From contig NC_056035.1 of assembly GCF_004379255.2 (NCBI RefSeq), positions 37,328,773 through 37,392,772 on the forward strand: a stretch of 64,000 nucleotides of DNA, written 5' to 3'. The position numbers were made by a program, and so were the translations under genes. Origin of the DNA: Salvia splendens. Lineage: Eukaryota > Streptophyta > Magnoliopsida > Lamiales > Lamiaceae. The notes beneath the pieces were generated by a model, which was given only the letters and a program-made list of their open reading frames with translations, did not search any database and was not told where the DNA came from. This document shows, piece after piece, positions 10,210-23,535 of this stretch; position 1 is the stretch's first letter; every line of letters starts with the position of its first letter.

Positions 10210-11657
10210 ATACAATTAACAAACAAAAAAAACGCTTCCTGGCTAATAATGTAGCCATAACAAATTAAGTCAGTAAACTTTAAAAAAGAAAATTAATATT
10301 ATGAGGGGATGGACTATTAGCTAACAAATTTACCAACTTCAAACTAATTTGAAAGCAACATGACTGGAAAAAAAAACTAATTAATATCGCTAACTAAAGA
10401 CAAAATATAACAACAATTGCACCAAAATAGGAAAATTTTGCATTTCACTGCAAAATTATGATAGGGTTGGAGGAAGTTGAATTCAACAATAATTCTACAA
10501 GGATCTATGCACTCTACCGTTGACGGAGTTAAAAAATAGATCACGAGTTTTACATATACTGTATAAAAATATTCTAATTAAGTCGAGGTTTGCATAAAAA
10601 ATGTGCCATGTGCACTTACGATCTTCAATGGCATAGTTTAAAGCAAATTTTATCCATCTAAATATAGTTTTAAATTGCTTCACCTTGTTTAAGCACTGCA
10701 TATTATATGTGAATACTCCTATTTCATGAATGTGCTTATGATAGAAGATGGGATTCCCTGAGTAAATATCATCAAGGGCATACATAGATGGCAAATTTTC
10801 TAAATTTTGAGTTCGAGATTTAGAGACAAATAAGTAGTAGTAGTAGTATTTTTGTTATTTGACTTGACGATTAGTGGTTTTATATAATGTCTCACAAAAA
10901 ATACATCGACAATTGACTATTTTATTAGAAAAGTCACTAAAAAGGTAAAAAAAAAAAGGCCTTATAGACTAGTAGTTGACGATTTAGGTTTTAATGTATA
11001 ATTAATAAAATACAAGGCAAAATGAAAAAAATGGCTGGAGTGGTGATCCAAATGTATATAAGTTGTAAAATAGGTCTACATTTGTGTAGTAAAATTTGAG
11101 ATATAAATAAATCGAGTATGAACTAATTTTGGTGGATGAATCAAAATAGAAAAATAAGACAATTTTTTGTGATATCGAGAGTATTTTAGTAAGTGTAGAA
11201 TGTTTTGTAGTTTTAGATAAAATTGATTTAATAGTGTTAATATTTTACCTTTATCCTCGATTCAAATTCCTTATATATTTCGATTTTAATATTAATAATT
11301 AAGGATACAATGTGTAAATATATCTGCCTTTCGTATATGGGCTGGATCTGAGGTTGATATCAATCGAAAACTCCTATTGGGTTGAATTTTAAAAGTATTG
11401 GGCTCATTTACAACCATTTACGGTTTGAGATATCGTAACATAGTTCTTGGTTTTGGGCCTTCTTCACTACGTTCTGGATAAAAGCAAAGCCCAATAAATT
11501 TCTAATTAAACTAACCAACGCCAACTCTTCGGCAGGTTGTTATTAATCTGGAAGCTATAAAATGATGTGGGCTTTTTAGCTTCGTGATCAAAACCAAATT
11601 AGGAGGTAGGAATATATTTTTATAAATATCTATTTATTGTGTTGGATTTGAAACTAA
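10210..11657. other. Gene-free AT-rich intergenic region
   Basis: No gene, RNA or clear element is visible. The 99-codon minus-strand ORF at 10495-10794 has no motif that I recognise. Confidence 0.4.
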
Positions 11658-11668
11658 CTAGTGTTACC

Positions 11669-11685
11669 ACCCGTGCTATGCACGA
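11669..11685 (-). other. 3' terminal hairpin of the Helitron candidate
   Basis: On the minus strand CGTGC-ATA-GCACG can fold; CTAG follows after GGTGGTAACA. An inverted copy of the same 14 bases (CTCGTGCATAGCAC on plus) lies 1.05 kb inside at about 12724-12737. Confidence 0.55.
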
Positions 11686-12728
11686 GCCAAATGATTTTCC
11701 AAAATAAAAAAATATATTTAAACGAAATTAAATCAATTAAAAAATATATAGAAAAAATGTAAAAATTATTGCAAATCAAGAATAGAAACTATTTAAATTT
11801 TGTATTCATAAGATTACAAAGATTTAAAAAACATACTTCTATTTCTACTTCTACATCTATCAATTTATCAATCCACTGTAACGAAAGGACATGAGCAAAA
11901 AAAAATAGAAATAGAAAAGGATATACAAACAAAAGATTGAGAAATACTAAATACCAAAGTAAATAAATAAAATTATTTGAAAAAAGTAAATAGTTCATTA
12001 TAAATTCGATCAACAAAACAAATGTACCATTTCATATTTAGCATATGATTTATATGATTATAATTTCTAATATTTAGCATACGATTTATACAATTATTCA
12101 TTTCATTATAAACAATAACAAAAAAATATGTACTTATCTCAAAATACTATAAATGAACCATTTCATACTTAGCATACGATTTATACAATCTTAATATCTA
12201 ATATGAGTGTAGTAATGTTAAATAAAAGAAATAAAAAAAGAGAGATGTGTAGTTCATAAGTTTTGGGGACGAAAATATACATTTTCATATGTAGAAACAA
12301 CACTTAGAATTAACACAACAACAAAAAAAATCATAAGTTTGAAACACTTCTTTATACACTATATTAATAGTAAAATCATTAGTGCTACCAATTTCATCTT
12401 TACAAACTAAAATCTAAAACTTCATATTCAATACTAACAAAAATATTATGTTAGCCCAACTAAATTATTATAAACTGGATCAAATTCATTATTATAGAGT
12501 AGGCTAAATGAAATGAAATGGAAAGCCCAACAATTGAAAACAAAACAAAGAAAAATGGCCCAAACCTTTTCACCCAAATAGATTACGTTAGCTTTAAAAT
12601 CAAATTTAAATTAAGAAAACTTTAATAATTGTCTCTAAATAAAAGAAAAAAAAGATTAATGATCATTAATCATATTAGTACAAACATATTTTGAGTACAA
12701 TCAAATAGATTATTTGTCTCTGTCTCGT

Positions 12729-12786
12729 GCATAGCACTGCCAAAAACACAATCACACGCATAGCACTGCCAAAAACACAATCACAC
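12729..12786. repeat. 29-bp perfect tandem repeat (two copies)
   Basis: Two identical 29-bp units beginning GCATAGCACTGCC and ending AATCACAC, directly adjacent to the inverted copy of the Helitron terminal hairpin. Confidence 0.9.
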
Positions 12787-14433
12787 ACTCATCTTTGTCG
12801 CCCTAAACCAAAGTCAAATAAAACACTTACAGAATCCCAAAAGCCCTAATCCAAAATGCCTTAACAATCAGAGAACACCAAAATCTACTCCTCACCGGCA
12901 AAAATCAAATCAAGAACGCCGATGCCGACATCTAATTGCCCAGCACAATCGCCGATTGAGGATTCAAATCGGCAAAACCCATCGACAACAACGATCCACC
13001 ACAAATTCTATGGATCGGCAAAAATGGGACAGATCGGTGTTCAAAGAGACAGCGAAGAAGAAAGAGAAGAATTGGAGAAGAAGGATACACAGAAATCCAA
13101 CTGCGAACGAAGAAGAAGGATAATTCAAAGGCTTCTTTAATAAATCGAAGGATTTCAAACCAAGGTAAGACATAGATTCATATTTTGACTGATTTTAGTT
13201 GAGCAATCAATGAAAGTTTCAAAATTAAATTAATTATCTGAAAAAACAGATCGATTATGATTCAGAAAATGTGATGTCTATAGACATCAGTAGGAATTCT
13301 CAAAATAAGCATGTACAGTATGTTATTAACAATTTTGATTTTTTTTGCAGCAAAATTGCTCGAAATGTTTGGACCAAAAATTTGAAATTGATTGATGAAC
13401 AAATTCTGAGAATATATAAATTACAATAGATAGGTTTAAAAATCGAATATTTAGATTGATTTTAATTGGATTTAAGAAATTTGTTGATATACTTCTAACA
13501 ATCTTTTGTTTTACAGGTAAATCAAATAGAAAAATAAATCACAAAGACAAATATTAACTAATTAAAAATAGTATTAATAAGATTATAAATAATTAAAAAT
13601 ATTATAAACAACAACAAACATACATTTCAAATTCTCTTAACATTCTGTAATGAAAACATTTCATATTCAGCATACTACAGTATTAAAATATACAATTTCC
13701 AATATCAAATACAGGGTAGCACCATAAAAAATAACAAATAAGGACATGCACGAATTAAATAGAATATGATATACAAATAAAGGAAAATGTATTCATAATC
13801 ACAGAAGAAAAAAAGAAAAAATTATATGAACGAAAAATAGTTCATAATTTCATTCAATTAAACAAATATGTGTCAATGTATAAAATAAGAAAACTAAATT
13901 TGTCAAATAAAAAATTTCATACCAAATAAAACAATTAATAATAAATCAATAACTATTAACATAATAATTAACTTGAATAATATTACAAAATTGGATTTAG
14001 AATATATAAAAGCTCCAAAAATATAGACCAAATAAAAGGTTAGCAGCCAAAGTAAATAACAGAAAATAATGGAACAATTTTACAATGCACCATTAAAAAA
14101 AGTCTATATTGTGAAAACGTAAATTACTAATCCTTATTTCTCACAAATGAGTACTCACATTTTACTTAGATCAACTTACAAAATTTAAATAAAGAATCAT
14201 AGGGCAAAATAAATGATAAGCCCAATTACTAATAAAATTGAAATTGGCCCAACACAGTATTCTCCAAATTTGATCAACTTAAGATTACACTAATATAATT
14301 AAATCGGCTAATTAAAATACATTATGATTTATTAACATATAATATACACCATATAAATACATTTTCCTCTCCATTTCAAGCGCCGCCTCCATCGACGAAA
14401 CCCTACCTATTCCGCTTTAACGAACTGAGAGAA

Positions 14434-14679
14434 ATGGCGACGGCCACGGCTACATCGCACTCTCAGCTGGCGACGTCTCAAAAGCAGACTCAGTCGGCGG
14501 CGGCGTGTGCCACTCCAGCTACTCAACCAAGTTGGTTTACAATATTCGATACATGGTTGTTTTTTCTCATTGCAACCTTCTCCTTTTTTGGGGTGGAACA
14601 GTTGCCCCTTGTGGAGCTAAATTGGATCCATCCATGCTTTGATACCTATACGTTTAAAGTTGAAGCCTACAATCTCTAA
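14434..14679 (+). CDS. Possible first exon of an unidentified gene or captured gene fragment
   Basis: An 81-codon ORF with a plausible leader: TATAAATA near 14353, a pyrimidine-rich tract, and ATG in good context (GAGAAATGGCGACG). The first ~35 codons are Ala/Thr/Ser/Gln-rich (MATATATSHSQLAT) with GC-rich, gene-like codon use. After that the frame becomes hydrophobic and then AT-rich, suggesting that the true exon ends near 14530-14600. I cannot place it in a family and see no convincing downstream exons. It lies inside the Helitron candidate on the opposite strand, so a captured 5' gene end is one explanation; a real short gene is another. Confidence 0.3.
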   Translation: MATATATSHSQLATSQKQTQSAAACATPATQPSWFTIFDTWLFFLIATFSFFGVEQLPLVELNWIHPCFDTYTFKVEAYNL

Positions 14680-16760
14680 AATCTGATCATTTCAATCAAA
14701 CATAACACTGACAAATCTCCATAACCGTTCTTGTAATTAAGTTTATATTTTGCTGATTTTTGCACGACTTGTGCTTTCCAAAATTCTGAAAGACCCATTT
14801 ATTTGACATAACTGTACTGTGGGTTTGCTATGTGCTCTTCTCCCTATACTTGGTGGTACTTTCTTGTGCTCCTCAAGGAATTGTTTCCATGACAAAACTG
14901 TAAGACAATAGACCCTGCATGATGATTTCTTGTGCTCACAACAATTTCTGGAATTGATCTTCAGTTAAGATATTAGTAGTTGGTAATGAGTAAGACAATG
15001 ATAAAGCTACCTGCAGATGTTCTCCTTTGTGTGAAACTAACTATTTCAACCACTCGATTCTCTCTATTATAGAAATTGACAAGCACCTCTAATTGAAAAA
15101 GAAGAAGAATGGGAATGCAAAGAATATGTAGAAGCAAGATGATACTGTAAAAAACTACCTATTTACGCCACTGGCCAGCATCAGGTAATGGTTGTTTCTT
15201 CCTTGTGTCCCTAACAATCTTGGCCTGAGTTTTTGCAGTGATGGCATATAATATTTCCTGATGGAATGCAGATTGGTGAAAAAATACCTCTAATATGGTG
15301 TTATTTGTTTTCATTTGAGCAGTTAGTGTGCAAATAGTGCCTGTTTGGAAGTGGTATCTATAGAGAACCGAAACTTCCTTGGTAAGTCAATTTGGACATT
15401 GGTTTTCTAAAATTTTAAAATAAATCTGAACCATTTCAGATATTGGCCTTTACGTCTAGTAAGTGGTCTTTGGTTTTTTTGTCATGATTATGTTTTTTTG
15501 CACTTTTTATTCTTTATTCATTATCCTTCTTTTTCTTATTATTATTTTTATTCTTTATCCATCTCCAATTCTTTATTCACTTTGTAGATTTATAGAATTT
15601 TCTTATACAATGTCATGTATGCCATCTCTTTTTTGATATGACAATAATTTAAATTTTTTAAATATTTCATCTTTGCACGCACTACAGAAGAAAATATACA
15701 TTTTTTGGAAATATTTCAATCTCAGTCTTACCAAGATTCAATAATATACTGCACTTGTCTCAAGATTTAATTTTTCTTCTTTTTCTTAATTTTTTTTATT
15801 CTTTATTCATTTCTTTAACCATCTCTTCAAAAATCTTAGTGCTTTATAAATTGTTGGGAGGAGGACCAAATCAAAAATATTAGGATATAATGGAAAAGTG
15901 AAATGGGTAGAGAGTAAAATCTATAAAAACCATTTAGTATTGTATATGTTCCTATATTAGTTAGTAGTATAACATAGCTACCAATTGACAAAAAAAATGT
16001 GGCAGTGGCATTCAGTGTTGAAGCAGAATATAAACCACAGATTATTTCACACTCTCAAATTATTTAAAGATTTAATACATGATATAGCAATGAGCTTATG
16101 CTCATATTTCATGTGATTGTTGTGCTTAAATTCATTCTTATACTTGTTCTCCACATAGGTCTTACATTTGTTAAGGAAATTAAACTTAGATAAAATTAGT
16201 TAGAACATTATGGGAGATATAGTATTGAAGGTGCAATTACTTAGTCTAGAACTTGTACTGTAAAGATGACTCAGAGCAGGTGAGAAAATTGGTATGCATA
16301 ACATAAGCCTTGAGGTATACCTCAAGTAATATCTAAAAATGGTAAAAAGATTAGCATTTTAATAAAACTCCACACAGTGTTGGTCTAAAACTGATTAATA
16401 GTCTCTAAGGTATTAACCTGTAATATGATTTTTTAATGCTTTATATCATTACATAAATCTATGGGAGTATCCTTTGACCTTATCTAAGCAAATGATTATG
16501 TCATATTCTGCAGAGTCATAACCTTTCAAAACAGAAAGAAAGATGAGAGCGTAGGAAGGGTAGACTGATCTTGATAAGCATGACCATAGCTCATTTGCAG
16601 CAATGACATTGAGAAGGTTAGAACATGTGTATGTATTAATTAAAAGAGTATGTTCCGTAGGTAAAAGAGTATTCTGCTGCCCTATACATAAAAAAAAGAT
16701 ATTCCTATGTTTGAAACATACTGTTGTCTCCTTACAATTTCGACAACATACTTTGCTTTC

Positions 16761-16949
16761 TTAAACTAAGCATACCTTATTATCATGAAATACAACTTCT
16801 AAACTGTAATCATTCTTGTCACCAGAATATCCATAAAAAATCCGGACACATCTGACCTTGGTGATAGAGTTAGAGAAACTGAGATGAAGATTGTCGAGGA
16901 AGGTTATGAAAGGTGTCATTCTTGATTTACTACTTCCTGTTTTAAACAA
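16761..16949 (-). pseudogene. Remnant of an RPA/OB-fold (Helitron RPA-like) exon
   Basis: The minus-strand reading contains FITFLDNLHLSFSN, ITKVRCVRIFYGYSG and YSLEVVFHD, matching the start of plant RPA70-like OB-fold proteins (IKVRVIRxW...YSLELVFxDxxG). The exon-like end is AAG followed by GTATGC, a plausible splice donor, but I find no following exon with the expected RIHA-type block. In plants such RPA-like genes are carried by Helitrons, where they are thought to bind single-stranded DNA. Here only about 50 residues survive. Confidence 0.45.
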
Positions 16950-19036
16950 ACAAATGTAGGAGGATTAGTAACTCATGAAAATAGCTGACAAACTACTAAA
17001 ATAACTTCAATTTAGGAAAATGCAGATCAAGGATGGAGGCACAACAACTGGCAGCACGATTAAGGAATCAAATAATGCAAACAAAATGTTAGATGAGGTA
17101 AAAATAATTGTTCTTTAGTCAGCTAAGAAGTGCTTTCATAATAAACGACTATTCACAGCAACAAAAAAATGTAAAAATAACTTGAACATAGCCAAGAACA
17201 GAAACAAAGAACTAAAAAGAGGTGATTTTGTAAGAGAAACTGGTGCTAACTGAATTTTCACTTGTTGATATTACTGATTTTTGGAATACGAATGAGTGTT
17301 GCGCGAGATTTGTGGAGTTGCTAAGGTATTTATAGGAAAAAATACTAAGCATGATGTTTAATAAACCAATGCAGTTTCCCAAAAAGACACAATGATGAGG
17401 GAGTATTTCCAACTATCAAAACAAAAAAAATCTTAAATATTATTTTCTGTAATTAATAATATTGGACTGCATGCTTTTAAAAAACGTTTTAAAAATATTT
17501 CTCACTCATTTTATGCATAATATATTTACAGGATCGAAATTAGAATATGACTTTAGTAAGGTTAGGCTCATTTAATTTCATAAGGTTATAAACATACAAC
17601 TCAAGACAATTTTATTATTTATATTTCTAACATATTCTTCTAATATATATACATGTGGCATGTTAGTGAAATAAAAGCCAGCCTACCCCATTAGAACACA
17701 ACAGCCGCCACTCTCTGCAGCAAAAAAGCCAAGATACACAATTATTACAATCTTCCACAGGTGACATGGCATGCGTGGAAGCTGAAGCAACTATATTTCA
17801 TGATCAGCAAACAGCAGGAACTAATAATAAGAAGATACAAAAGGTATTATATTCTTTCATTAATATTACAAACCAAATAACTTCCGATTCTATCATCCAT
17901 GCCAGCATTCCAGGTTTAAAACTTAAAGTTCTTATAATTAATCATACTTCAGTAGTAGTCTTAGAGAAAGATTTAAAAAAGATTTCATGGCCTTTCAATT
18001 GATTAGGGTTTAGGGTTATTAAGCAATAAACAAAAGACTTAGATGCATTATTAGTCTTTCATTTCACTATGCTGAAAAATAGGTTATAAAGTTCAATATT
18101 TAGATGCATCAAAACATTAGTATTTGGTTTCCAAAAATGAACTTGTGATTTTAATCATTCATATTGTATCAAATAAATGCAATTTTAGAAATCACTTAAA
18201 AGTTTAAAAAAATATTAAAGAAAGTAAATTCATGCCTATTGTTTGTTCTGCTTTTAATTTACAGAACAATTTAATTTATATAAAAAATAGTTCACTAATT
18301 ATATTGCTAACCGTTTTAAATATATTTTTCCATTTATGTATCAGATTTCATAGGAAAGGGAAGATTAAGCACCGATTTTAAGAGAGCCATTTATTGCAGA
18401 ACAATTTTCGAAGTAGGTATGCAGACAAAATAAATATCATACAGCTAATGAGCTCTGCCACATAGGATAATAAAATAAAAGTTGTGAGCAAATTCTGAAT
18501 TTAATATAAATTGTGCAAAGACTAAATGAATTTTCATTTCAGGTTGGGTTGTTGGAAGAGAAAAAGACCAGAGGAGAAAAAAGCACAAATCTCGATTTAT
18601 AATTGTTGGTTCATATAAATATTGTATTATTAGTGTAATTGTGATGTATAATGTGCTATAGGTTAGAAAATAGGTAAAATATAGGCCAAGAAAGTGAAAA
18701 TAGGTCTGCAATACAAAATATGATTTTTTTTACTTTTCAACTGGCCCCACATGTTCACGCGCCCCTTACCAAAAGTGTAACTATAAAATCTGCGGCAACT
18801 GATCTAAAACATAAGCTTAAAAATTAATTAAAAAGATTCTACTATAAAGCCTGCAAAAAGTATTAAAAAAAGAAAAGAAAATGAATGTCAGTTTCCCACC
18901 AAAAATAGTATTAGGTGGCAGTAAAAAAACTGGCACTTTATATATTGATAGATGATTTTTATTAGGTTAGATCAGTATATTTGGAGTAATAAAGAAAACA
19001 TTTGGATAAATTTTGAAATATTTTACAAAAATAGTA

Positions 19037-19276
19037 CTCCCTCCGTCCCTCTGTAGCTGAGTCGTATTCCTTTTTTAGTTGTCCCACTGTAGCTGAGTCA
19101 TTTCCTATTTTTGCAAAAAGCACCAACTTTTCTTCTCTCTTAGTTTATTATCTCTTCATCTTTCTATCTTTTTCATTTTCTACTTTATTTTCTCCATTCA
19201 CTTAACTCACTTTTAACACAATTTCTTAAATTCTGTGTCGAAAAGAAACGCATCTCCTACTAAGGGATGGAGGGGG
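19037..19276. mobile_element. Stowaway MITE (240 bp)
   Basis: TA-flanked (19035-19036, 19277-19278) with TIRs starting CTCCCTCCGTCCCTCTGT and ending GGGATGGAGGGGG. Non-coding; the 104-codon ORF that begins at its right edge (19267) looks fortuitous. Confidence 0.85.
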
Positions 19277-19278
19277 TA

Positions 19279-20857
19279 TTAATTTTAACTGGTGAGAGCC
19301 TAGAAAAGAAATCTGTTGAAATAAAAACAAATGTAGTGGAAATTAGTGGCACATGGGTTGGGAATATGCATAGAGATTGCACAATCAACGGATGGGAAGA
19401 ACGTGCACATGACAAATACGCCAATGTTTTTGCCTTCCCACTAAATCATTTTTCTATTTTATTTATTAATATTTGGTCAAAAAGAAATCCACCTAATTTT
19501 TTGTGCTTTGCTCACCCTATTCTATTAAATCCCTATTTTTGGGAGAGAAAGAAATTACGAAAACTAAATAGTGGAGACTAGATTTGTTCGTTCTATAACT
19601 TCATATGAACTGAATAAAAGAACAAAATATAGTATTTAATTTGATATAATTTATAAAATGAATGACGTTAATAATAATTTAGGAGGTATTACAAAATAAT
19701 ATAGTACTTATAAAACAAAAAATAATGTTAAGAAAGACTAACTGAGACCAATATTTATGAATACTGCTCAATCATACAAACTTATGTCAATATCTGTACT
19801 ACTTTAGTTTAGTACATGCACGCATTATTTACTTTCTTTTACATACTTATTTTAATTATAATATCGTAAATATTTTTATTGATGCCACTATTTTTATACA
19901 TTACTTGAAAACAAAACTTGATTTGTCTATCTCTCCTTAAATTCATAAAAATGAATAAAAATAAAAAATTAAATTTTGATTTATATGTAATTTATAAGAT
20001 TATCAATAACAATAATAGTTTTAAGGTATAATAACTAAATTAAATGTATAAAATAAAATTACTGATGTTAAACATAAACAATTGAGAATGGTCGTTCAAG
20101 AATGACGGTGAAAAATATATTCGAGGGTATATGTTTTGAAGCAGTCAAGTTACAATATCACTTCCTCATTTTTTAAATAAGTTTTTGTGATATTTCCACT
20201 TTAGCCTCTAGACTTTCAACATTCAAATTTAAACTTTGTGCAACGACTCCAAAACTAACGGATATGTCCCCACACCATCCGCTTTTTTCTTCTTATAAAA
20301 GTAGTAGTAACAATTTTAAAATTGGAGATATAAATATTATGTGGTGTATAAATGTTAATTTATTATTACTTATATAAAACTTAGGAGTATCAGTTAATTT
20401 AAGTACTTGGTTTGGAACTACTATTCGTATGCTATTCTTGTTATTATTACTACACATAATTATTAAATATGCTAAAATAATACTATCAACAAAACCATAA
20501 TTATAATAACCTGTTGAAAGACGCTACGCCGCCATTCATTTTCACGCGTTCAACACTTATTATTTCCGTAAAAAATTCAATTATCTCATAATTAATTGTA
20601 AGATCAAATTAAGGACTTTGTCTAAGCACACATGATTCATGAATAACAAATCATACTAACAAACGATATATTCCGCGATATTTCCCAGTGGAGTAAAAAT
20701 ATTTATGTGTCGTGAGAAAATTGAAAAGTTTCCAAATTTTAATATTTTATTCCATTTATAATCAATTACTACAAATGTTAATCATTTTTATATTTAAACC
20801 CGCGCTGAACAAAATACTTAAAAATAATACTAATAAATTACTAGTAATAAATAAAAT
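19279..20857. other. Upstream intergenic region of the COBRA-like gene
   Basis: AT-rich, no recognisable gene. A CT-rich leader with CTCTCCCTCTCTCC (20995-21008) directly precedes the COBRA-like start. The upstream promoter cannot be placed with confidence. Confidence 0.4.
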
Positions 20858-21051
20858 TTGTTATTACAGCAGATAATAAGCTGTCTGTCTTCCTTCTCCG
20901 CGTCGCCCTTTTTCCCTTGTTTGTGTCTGTTCACACACAAAAGCTATACATACACACTCAACCTATACATACACACGCCAAAATTCAATTCAATTCTCTC
21001 CCTCTCTCCATTCGCTCTCCACATTGAGTTTCATGATTTTGAACTGAAATC

Positions 21052-23535
21052 ATGGCCACCACAATCATCGTCTTCTCCCTATTCCTCTTAATTCTAGGCC
21101 CGGCCCGGGCCCAAACTCGAAACCCGAGCGCGCCCCCTCCGCCGCCATCGGACGCCTGCAACGGAGTGTTCCTGACCTACTCCTACTCCACGGGCAAAAT
21201 AGTCCCCCCAATTCTGAAGTCGGATCCGATCCGCCAGGGCTACCGATTCGAATCCACTCTCACCGTCCTCAACAACGATTTGGAGGAGCTCAAATCGTGG
21301 CAGGTCTGGGTCGGATTCCAGCACGACGAGTACCTCGTTTCGGCCTCTAATGCCGTGCTGGCTGATGGGAATTCCTTTCCTGGCAGCGTCGGGAACGGCT
21401 CGGTCTTTTCGGGCTATCCCAATCCGGATCTCAAGACGGGTGTGGAGACGGCGGGTGACTTGACCCAGATGAGCGTTCAGGTTCAGCTCGTTGGGACCCA
21501 GTTTGGGGTGGCGCCGCCTGATGCGCCTATGCCGGCGAATATCTCGCTCGTTAACGAGGGTTGGATTTGCCCTAAGCCCTCTTTGCAAGGTCTGTTTCTC
21601 TCCCTCTCTAAAGTTGGTAAAAATGGTTGAATATGGTTAAAGATTTGATTTTTTTTCAACTACTTTTTGTGGGACTTGATTGCTTGAATTGGATCTTCCA
21701 CATTGAGAGTTTTCTTGATTTCATTGGACGGATGAAATTTGAAATTTGGGGTGTGGGAGTTGACTGAGATTTGAAGTTTTTTGGACTAACATTTGGATTC
21801 TAGCTGATGTAGTATATGAAGATTTGCAGGGGAAAAGAAAAACAAGAATTGGAAAAAGGGGGATTTTGAAATTCTAGTGGAGATTTTTCTTTATACAACA
21901 TTGATAATCAATGTATGAATATTTGAATGGGGAAATTGATCATTTCACAATCTTGTTTGGTTGTTGAGAAACCAAGCTCTGAATGAAAGAATAGTTTGAA
22001 GTTTTTCTTCATTTTCATGACTTTATTGATGATCAATGGCCATTTCTTGTTTGTATCAGATAGGAAATGTGTTTGAGAATGAATTGGTTTTTGATGATGC
22101 AGGAAACAGCACAATGGAGGTATGTTGCACTAGAGACCCCAAGTTCAAGGCCAACGAGACCTTGGATGAGGAGTTTCTCCCGCGGAGGAGTGGCGACCTC
22201 ACCATAATGTACGACGTTTCAAGGACCTACGAGTCTAACTACTGGGCGCAGGTCACCATCGAGAACCACAACCCTCTCGGCCGGCTGGACAACTGGCAGC
22301 TGAGCTGGGACTGGATGGAGGACGAGTTCATCTTCGCCATGAAGGGCGCTTACCCCTCCGTGGTGGACACCTCCGATTGCGTCTTTGGCAAGCAGGGCCA
22401 GTACTACCAGTCCCTCGACTTCTCCAACGCGCTTAATTGTGAGCGCAGGCCGACCCTGGTCGACCTGCCCTTAGCCAAGACCAACGATACAGTCCTAGGG
22501 ATGGTCCCGTTCTGCTGCAGGAACGGGACGATTCTCCCACCTGAGATGGATCCCAGCAAGTCGAAATCTGCATTCCAGATCAACGTGTTCAAGATGCCCC
22601 CGAATCTCAACCGGTCGCGCCTCACCCCGCCTCAGAACTGGGGGATCAAGGGCCGGCTCAACCCAGACTACAAATGTGGGGCCCCCGTGCGCGTAAGCCC
22701 TAGCCAGTTCCCTGACCCAGCTGCCCTACTTCCTGGGACAGCTGCGGTCGCGAGTTGGCAGGTCGTCTGCAACATAACCCAGCCGAAGGGCGCGAGCCCT
22801 AGCTGCTGCGTGTCGTTCTCGGCCTATTACAACGAGTCCATCATCCCGTGCCCGACCTGCGCGTGCGGCTGCAGCGGCGGCACAGCTCAGTCATGCAGCA
22901 ATACGGCACCGGCCCTCTTCCTCCCCTCGCAGGCCCTCCTCGTGCCGTTTGAAAACCGGACGCTTCTGGCCAGGGCGTGGGGGGACCTCCACCATTTCCC
23001 GGTTCCAAACCCTCTCCCCTGTGGAGACGGCTGCGGCGTGAGCCTCAACTGGCACTTGTTCACGGATTACCGAGGCGGATGGTCGGCGAGGATCACCATC
23101 TTCAACTGGGACGACTTCCCGTTCGTCGACTGGTTCGCCGCAGTCGAGCTGAACAAGGGCGCGCCTGGATTTGAAGCGGTCTACTCCTTCAACGGGACTG
23201 CGCTTGATCTCGACGGAGATGGAGTGAACAACACCATTTTCATGCAGGGGCTTGAAGGGCTCAACTATCTCGTTGGAGAGAGCGAGGCTGCCAACCCGAA
23301 AAAAGACCCTAGGATTCCCGGGAAGCAGCAATCAGTCATCTCCTTCACGAAGAAGCTCACACCGGGAATTAACGTTCCAGCAGGGGATGGTTTCCCGTCA
23401 AAGGTTTACTTCAACGGGGAGGAGTGCGCGCTGCCTAAAGTGCTTCCGACAAGCGATGCTGCTAGGTCTGGCTCGTCGGGGGTCTTGATGTCGGTGATGG
23501 TGGTGCTCGCTGTCTTCGTTTCATTGCGGAGATAA
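21052..23535 (+). CDS. COBL7: COBRA-like protein, COBL7 subgroup (GPI-anchored)
   Basis: Two exons, 21052-21589 and 22103-23535, joined in phase at a GT-AG intron (21590-22102) to give 656 residues, close to the ~660 of COBL7/10 group proteins. Residues 1-20 are a signal peptide ([13 protein letters not shown]). The N-terminal extension of ~170 residues marks subgroup II; then comes the COBRA domain with [22 protein letters not shown], the cysteine block [19 protein letters not shown], and [13 protein letters not shown]. The C-terminus is SGSSG followed by a hydrophobic tail ([13 protein letters not shown]), a GPI-anchor signal. COBRA-like proteins sit on the outer plasma-membrane face and affect cellulose microfibril deposition and oriented growth; the exact role of this copy is inferred. 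The exons are strikingly GC-rich against the AT-rich flanks. All conserved blocks look intact. The neighbour, the ARR gene, is convergent about 1 kb downstream. Confidence 0.95.

Larger units (their letters stand above)
11658..18955 (-). mobile_element. Candidate Helitron (7.3 kb, minus orientation)
   Basis: Read on the minus strand, the 5' end is TCATCTATCAATATATAAAG (starting at 18955). The 3' end is a short hairpin CGTGCATAGCACG (loop ATA), about 10 bases later CTAG (11661-11658). The flanks are A on the 5' side and T on the 3' side, the A|T insertion rule of Helitrons, with no target duplication. The interior holds a degenerate RPA-like exon on the same strand (16761-16949), a gene type carried by plant Helitrons, plus a plus-strand exon-like ORF at 14434. 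No Rep/helicase coding is visible, so if real it is non-autonomous. Two AT-rich blocks (11.7-12.7 and 13.5-14.3 kb) resemble each other, so nesting of two elements is possible. Confidence 0.5.

Noticed and set aside
12922..13140. 72-codon ORF with charged tail (EEEREELEKK)
   Set aside because: Low-complexity composition and no family recognised; possibly an exon-like piece inside the Helitron candidate, but support is too weak.
19267..19581. 104-codon ORF at the right edge of a MITE
   Set aside because: It starts inside the MITE TIR and has AT-driven composition; no family.
22404..23488. Overlapping ORFs in and opposite the COBRA-like exon 2
   Set aside because: GC-rich coding exons keep other frames open; the conserved COBRA blocks lie in one frame only.
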